The notes below the pieces were generated by a model, which had not been told where the DNA came from, searched no databases, and worked only from the letters and a program-made list of their open reading frames with translations. A stretch of DNA of 64,000 nt from Athalassotoga sp049965695 (GTDB lineage: Bacteria; Thermotogota; Thermotogae; Mesoaciditogales; Mesoaciditogaceae), in the NCBI RefSeq assembly GCF_049965695.1, contig NZ_JBMFWB010000007.1, forward strand, positions 13,319 through 77,318, in the 5' to 3' direction. Position numbers and translations under genes: made by a program. The number at the start of each line of letters is the position of its first letter. The stretch's first letter is position 1. Below are positions 58,638 to 64,000 of the stretch, piece by piece.

Positions 58638-59451
58638 AATGGTTGAGATCTCAAAAAATTATGCCGGTAAAAGCGTGGGTTTCGTTCCAACGATGGGGGC
58701 GCTTCATGCAGGCCATCTTTCCCTCGTAAAAGAGGCAAGAAAGCATAACGATATCGTTGTCGTAAGCATTTTCGTGAATCCTGCCCAGTTTGGTCTGAGG
58801 GAAGATTTCGGTGCGTATCCGAGAGTGCTTGATAAAGATCAAGCGTTGCTTGATCGCGAAAATGTCGATTACATCTTCGCTCCTGAATCTTCGGAGATGT
58901 ATCCCGAAGGCTTTTCTACATCGATTCATGTTGCGAATTTGACGGATTATCTTTGTGGCTATTACAGGCCAGGTCATTTCGACGGCGTTGCGCTGGTGGT
59001 GAATAAACTTTTGAACATGGTAAAACCCACCCGTGCTTACTTTGGGCAGAAGGATGCTCAGCAATTCAGGATGCTTAAAAGGATGGTCGGTGATTTGAAC
59101 ATGAGCGTTGAGATGATCGAAATGCCCATAGTCAGAGAACCGGATGGCCTTGCTTTGAGTTCAAGGAACATGTATCTTTCTTCGGAAGAAAGAAAAGTGG
59201 CTCCGATGCTTCATCAGGCGATAAAATACACCGTCGATCAGATAAAGTCAGGAAGAAGGGACGCTTACAAGATAAAAAGAGAGGCCATAAACAAATTAAG
59301 GGTTTATCCGGAAATAAAAGTCCAATATTTTGAAATCGTAGATGAAGAAAAACTCATACCAATCTCGAAGATCACATCTAAAGTGATAGTGGCCGCCGCA
59401 ATATACCTTGGGAAAACGAGACTTATAGACAACGAAATCGTTGATGTTTGA
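58612..59451 (+). CDS. panC: Pantothenate synthetase
   Basis: Joins pantoate and beta-alanine with ATP. VPTMGALHAGHLSLV (HIGH-like), FVNPAQFG, GHFDGVALVVNKL, YFGQKDAQQFRMLKRM and the KMSKS-like ALSSRNMYLS are all present. 279 residues. TTG start behind AAAGGAGAG. panB and panD are not in the window. Confidence 0.96.
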   Translation: MKTIKHVSEMVEISKNYAGKSVGFVPTMGALHAGHLSLVKEARKHNDIVVVSIFVNPAQFGLREDFGAYPRVLDKDQALLDRENVDYIFAPESSEMYPEGFSTSIHVANLTDYLCGYYRPGHFDGVALVVNKLLNMVKPTRAYFGQKDAQQFRMLKRMVGDLNMSVEMIEMPIVREPDGLALSSRNMYLSSEERKVAPMLHQAIKYTVDQIKSGRRDAYKIKREAINKLRVYPEIKVQYFEIVDEEKLIPISKITSKVIVAAAIYLGKTRLIDNEIVDV

Positions 59452-59460
59452 GGAAATGCC

Positions 59461-60270
59461 ATGGGAAAGATAAAAGTTGTAACGGACAATTCGTGCGATT
59501 TACCTTCGGAGTGGTTCAAGGCAAATGACGTTGAAGTTATCAATTTGAAAACACTTGTCGATGGGGAGATCAAAGAATTAACAACACAACAGATGTTTGA
59601 AGAGGTAAAAAGGGGTAAAAAGGTAACAACTTCTCAACCCAATCCGGATGAATTTGAAAAAATGTACGAGAAAATTCTTAAAACATACGATGGCATTCTT
59701 TCAATTCACATATCATCGAAGTTGAGCGGTACCTACAACAGTGCGACATTGGCAGCCCAAAAATTCAAAGGAAAAGTTGAAACGGTAGACTCACTTACGA
59801 CAACCTCCGCGCTTGGCGCTGTGGTTGCAAAAGGTGTTGAACTTTCAAAAATGGGCGATTTAAGAAAAAGCGCCGAAGAATTGAGAAAACTTTCTTTAAC
59901 TGTAAAAACGATCTTTGGCGTTCAAACCGTTGAAAATCTTGTAAGAGGCGGAAGAGCACACCTTATAGCCGGCAAACTCGTTACTTTGCTCAACGTGAAG
60001 CCTGTTTTGAAAGGAGAAGACGGAGAAATCAAATTTCACAAGATCGTGTTAGGCTTTCAAAGAGTTCTGAGAGAAATTGTCAATTACGTCGAATCGTATG
60101 AGGTGATGAATAAAAAAATTTACATAGCGCATGTTAATGCACAGCAAAGTGTGGATTACCTGATATCAAAACTCGGAAATGATTATACTTTTACCGTTAG
60201 CCCGACAAGCCCCGCAATAACTTTAAACGCCGGCGAAGGTGCCGTTCTTGTTGGCTTTTTGATTAAATGA
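59461..60270 (+). CDS. DegV family fatty-acid-binding protein
   Basis: A 269-residue DegV protein that binds fatty acids, in some species as FakB for fatty acid kinase. TDNSCDLPSEW, TSQPNPDEFEKMYE, HISSKLSGTYNSA and the C-terminal NAGEGAVLVGFL region are conserved. No FakA is nearby. Confidence 0.93.
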   Translation: MGKIKVVTDNSCDLPSEWFKANDVEVINLKTLVDGEIKELTTQQMFEEVKRGKKVTTSQPNPDEFEKMYEKILKTYDGILSIHISSKLSGTYNSATLAAQKFKGKVETVDSLTTTSALGAVVAKGVELSKMGDLRKSAEELRKLSLTVKTIFGVQTVENLVRGGRAHLIAGKLVTLLNVKPVLKGEDGEIKFHKIVLGFQRVLREIVNYVESYEVMNKKIYIAHVNAQQSVDYLISKLGNDYTFTVSPTSPAITLNAGEGAVLVGFLIK

Positions 60271-60289
60271 ACTTAAAGTATGTTATAAT
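60259..60289 (+). promoter_or_regulatory. Promoter of the CPBP protease gene, likely leaderless
   Basis: TATAAT (60284-60289) is only 6 bases before the GTG start at 60296, so transcription should begin at or next to the start codon. TTGATT (60259-60264) is a possible -35 box, 19 bases upstream. Confidence 0.5.
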
Positions 60290-60295
60290 TATTCC

Positions 60296-60949
60296 GTGAA
60301 AGAAAAAAGCGATGAAATTTACGTCGATTTCTTTGATTTACTGATAATTTTGGCGATTAACTTCCCGATCTTTTTACTTCTTGCGATCTTCAAATATTTG
60401 GGCTGGGTTTCTGACACACTCTCTGCCTTTCTTCTGATACTGCTTTCTGTCTTAACTGTGTGGGGCTTTCATTTGATTTTGAAACAAAAAGGATATGGAA
60501 TTGGTTCGTGGTTTAGAATTTCTTCTTTTGGACCCGACCTTATATGGAGTGTTATAGTTTTTCCCGGTATTTTTGGCGTTTACCTTGTGATGAGTTTTTT
60601 AACCGCTTTTATATGGGATGAACCCATATTTTCGAAGATGAGCATGAACCCCAATGCATTTGTGGCTGTCATATCATTAGGATTGTTTTTTCCGGTTGTC
60701 GAAGAGGTGATCTTCAGAGGAGCAATTTATGGATATCTGAAACATTTCTTTTCTCCAGAATTTGCCATAATTTTGACCTCAGTAGCCTTTGCAGTTGTGC
60801 ATCCTTTTCAAGATTGGATGAAACTTTTTGTTTTCGGAATGCTGTTAAATTTGCTATACTATAAGAGAGGAACCCTGACGGTAAGTTCGACGGTTCATGT
60901 GATGGTTAACCTGATTTATCTTTCCATTGCTTACTTGCCGAGGGTTTGA
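60296..60949 (+). CDS. CPBP family intramembrane glutamic/metalloprotease
   Basis: A 217-residue membrane protein with about six helices and the CPBP motifs EEVIFRG (EExxxR, about residue 141) and FAVVHPF (FxxxH, about 164). Prokaryotic members act in protein processing or bacteriocin immunity; the target is unknown. GTG start without a ribosome site, matching a leaderless transcript. It overlaps the clpC leader. Confidence 0.85.
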   Translation: MKEKSDEIYVDFFDLLIILAINFPIFLLLAIFKYLGWVSDTLSAFLLILLSVLTVWGFHLILKQKGYGIGSWFRISSFGPDLIWSVIVFPGIFGVYLVMSFLTAFIWDEPIFSKMSMNPNAFVAVISLGLFFPVVEEVIFRGAIYGYLKHFFSPEFAIILTSVAFAVVHPFQDWMKLFVFGMLLNLLYYKRGTLTVSSTVHVMVNLIYLSIAYLPRV

Positions 60950-60966
60950 AAGAGGGTGATTTATCT

Positions 60967-63442
<2,476 letters not shown>

Positions 63443-63462
<20 letters not shown>

Positions 63463-63490
63463 AATCGTTTACGTATGCTCTGAATGTGGA
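63443..63490 (+). pseudogene. radA: radA, first 16 codons only, then lost at a junction
   Basis: GTG 63443 overlaps the clpC end by 20 bases and encodes VSRDKNKIVYVCSECG, the typical RadA start with the first CxxC of its zinc finger. Homology ends after this Gly codon; the frame continues into unrelated sequence and stops near 63595. The clpC-radA order is expected here, so the true gene probably continues elsewhere in the assembly. Confidence 0.78.
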
Positions 63491-63891
63491 CCGATGAGCA
63501 CGTTCCGGAGGCGGAACGAAACAATCGCACAATTGCCGAACGAATCCGCTGTGCCTACCACAACCTCCCCTACAAAGCCCTGCCAAAAGTTATGCTAAGG
63601 TATTTGGCAATGGTGTCAACAAAGCAGCTTAATCTGTTACCAGCCAAGGGAGGAGTGTCACCTTACCTGAGCCCTCATGTTATTTTGGGTGGAAGGAACT
63701 GGGATTTTAATAAGCATTGCCAAATCCCATTTGGAGCTTATGTTCAGGCATACCAGGAAAATGCACCAAAAAATTCCAATGATCCTCGAACAATTGATGC
63801 AATCTACCTACGTCCTACCAATAATATTCAAGGAGGACATGAGCTCATGGATGTTGGAAGAATTGAAAAAAAATTAAAAAATGGTACCTGA
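63484..63891 (+). other. Ty1/copia-like integrase fragment (eukaryotic-type, probably foreign)
   Basis: A frame reading EHVPEAERNNRTIAERIRC (integrase-core end with the catalytic-type Glu), LPYKALPKVMLRYLAM, GGVSPYLSPHVILGGRNWDF, NKHCQIPFGAYVQAY, then NDPRTIDAIYLRPTNN and QGGHELMDV. This succession matches the segment between integrase and reverse transcriptase of Ty1/copia elements of diatoms and other algae. The match fades after HELMDV (about 63855), and the frame ends at 63889-63891. It is only a piece, with no flanking polyprotein. Nothing in the rest of the window resembles it. Confidence 0.7.
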
Positions 63892-63933
63892 AAATCGATC
63901 CAGAAGAATGTTACCTAAAAATCGATACGGAAG
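63880..63933 (+). repeat. Two tandem 27-base units at the end of the foreign segment
   Basis: 63880-63906 and 63907-63933 are alike at 22 or 23 of 27 positions, sharing TACCT.AAAATCGAT. Just after is a hairpin CACGGG-ATGA-CCCGTG (63935-63950). Repeated terminal boxes of this kind recall IS21-type element ends, but no transposase is in view. Confidence 0.5.
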
Positions 63934-64000
63934 GCACGGGATGACCCGTGATCAACACCAAGAGTGATTCTGTGATTCGAAAGTTCTTTTTAGCGAGGAG

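Noticed and set aside
63677..63877. Second open frame in the copia-like segment
   Set aside because: It is a shifted reading of the same bases; only the frame from 63484 shows recognisable motifs.

Overview
The window reads as a chromosome segment of a Thermotogota bacterium, possibly a Mesoaciditogales relative (the order is a low-confidence guess). The strongest marker is the pair at 53160-55211: a secreted protein with an SLH domain, a long coiled coil and a C-terminal membrane anchor (Omp-alpha type), followed by a secreted beta-barrel-like protein (Omp-beta type), the components of a toga outer envelope. The tightly packed head-to-tail genes, the many TTG starts behind GGTGAT or GGAGG ribosome sites, and the clpC-radA order at the right end fit this. 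Gene content is mostly chromosomal housekeeping, without CRISPR, phage or an intact IS.

Layout. 1-4290 (minus): sugar ABC ATPase cut by the left edge, an orphan Phd-type antitoxin with a promoter embedded in its operator, and a three-gene ABC-2 exporter. 4488-12578 (plus): folE2, an AmrS radical SAM enzyme, two apbE genes (the second with altered active-site residues) around a Gx transporter and a NusG-II protein, maf, then a Feo iron operon under a palindromic Fur-like operator. 12648: tRNA-Cys. 12841-16242 (minus): Trk potassium system with two TrkA proteins, TrkH, and a 40-residue membrane protein squeezed between trkA and trkH. 16270-28446 (minus): a uronide catabolic island with a uronate isomerase, DeoR regulator, isomerase-aldolase fusion, PPC protein, GH2 beta-glucuronidase, GH4 enzyme, AEC transporter, ADP-dependent kinase and divergent transketolase. 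The usual reductase, dehydratase, KDG kinase and KDPG aldolase are absent from the island, which makes it the best candidate for an undescribed pathway.

28888-32145 (plus): flippase-like protein and an APC permease fused to UspA domains. 32146-45305 (minus): malF/malG-like permeases with large insertions, upp, a TPR diguanylate cyclase whose N-terminus looks like an eroded kinase/ATPase, a UvrD-type helicase, gltX, an adenosine-specific kinase, prepilin peptidase and a TPR protein. 45697-55211 (plus): tsaB, HEAT protein, mrp, DUF1015, a LexA-like protein without a visible protease dyad, a divergent PurH-like protein, secG, tyrS and the two toga genes. 55298-57195 (minus): a metallophosphoesterase broken by one amber codon, and a secreted protein. 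57564-63462 (plus): ispG, panC, degV, CPBP protease, clpC and the first 16 codons of radA.

The last ~500 bases do not fit. radA stops matching after its first CxxC and is followed by a fragment resembling diatom-type Ty1/copia integrase, then a 27-base tandem repeat. This looks like a chimeric join or foreign insertion. Other unusual structures are a degenerate interspersed repeat in two copies (4338-4437 and 45429-45522), the second extended by blocks of heptamer-phased sequence separated by T-runs, and two copies of a ~60-base hairpin element (51456 and 57453). All functional calls rest on reading motifs by eye; no database search was run.
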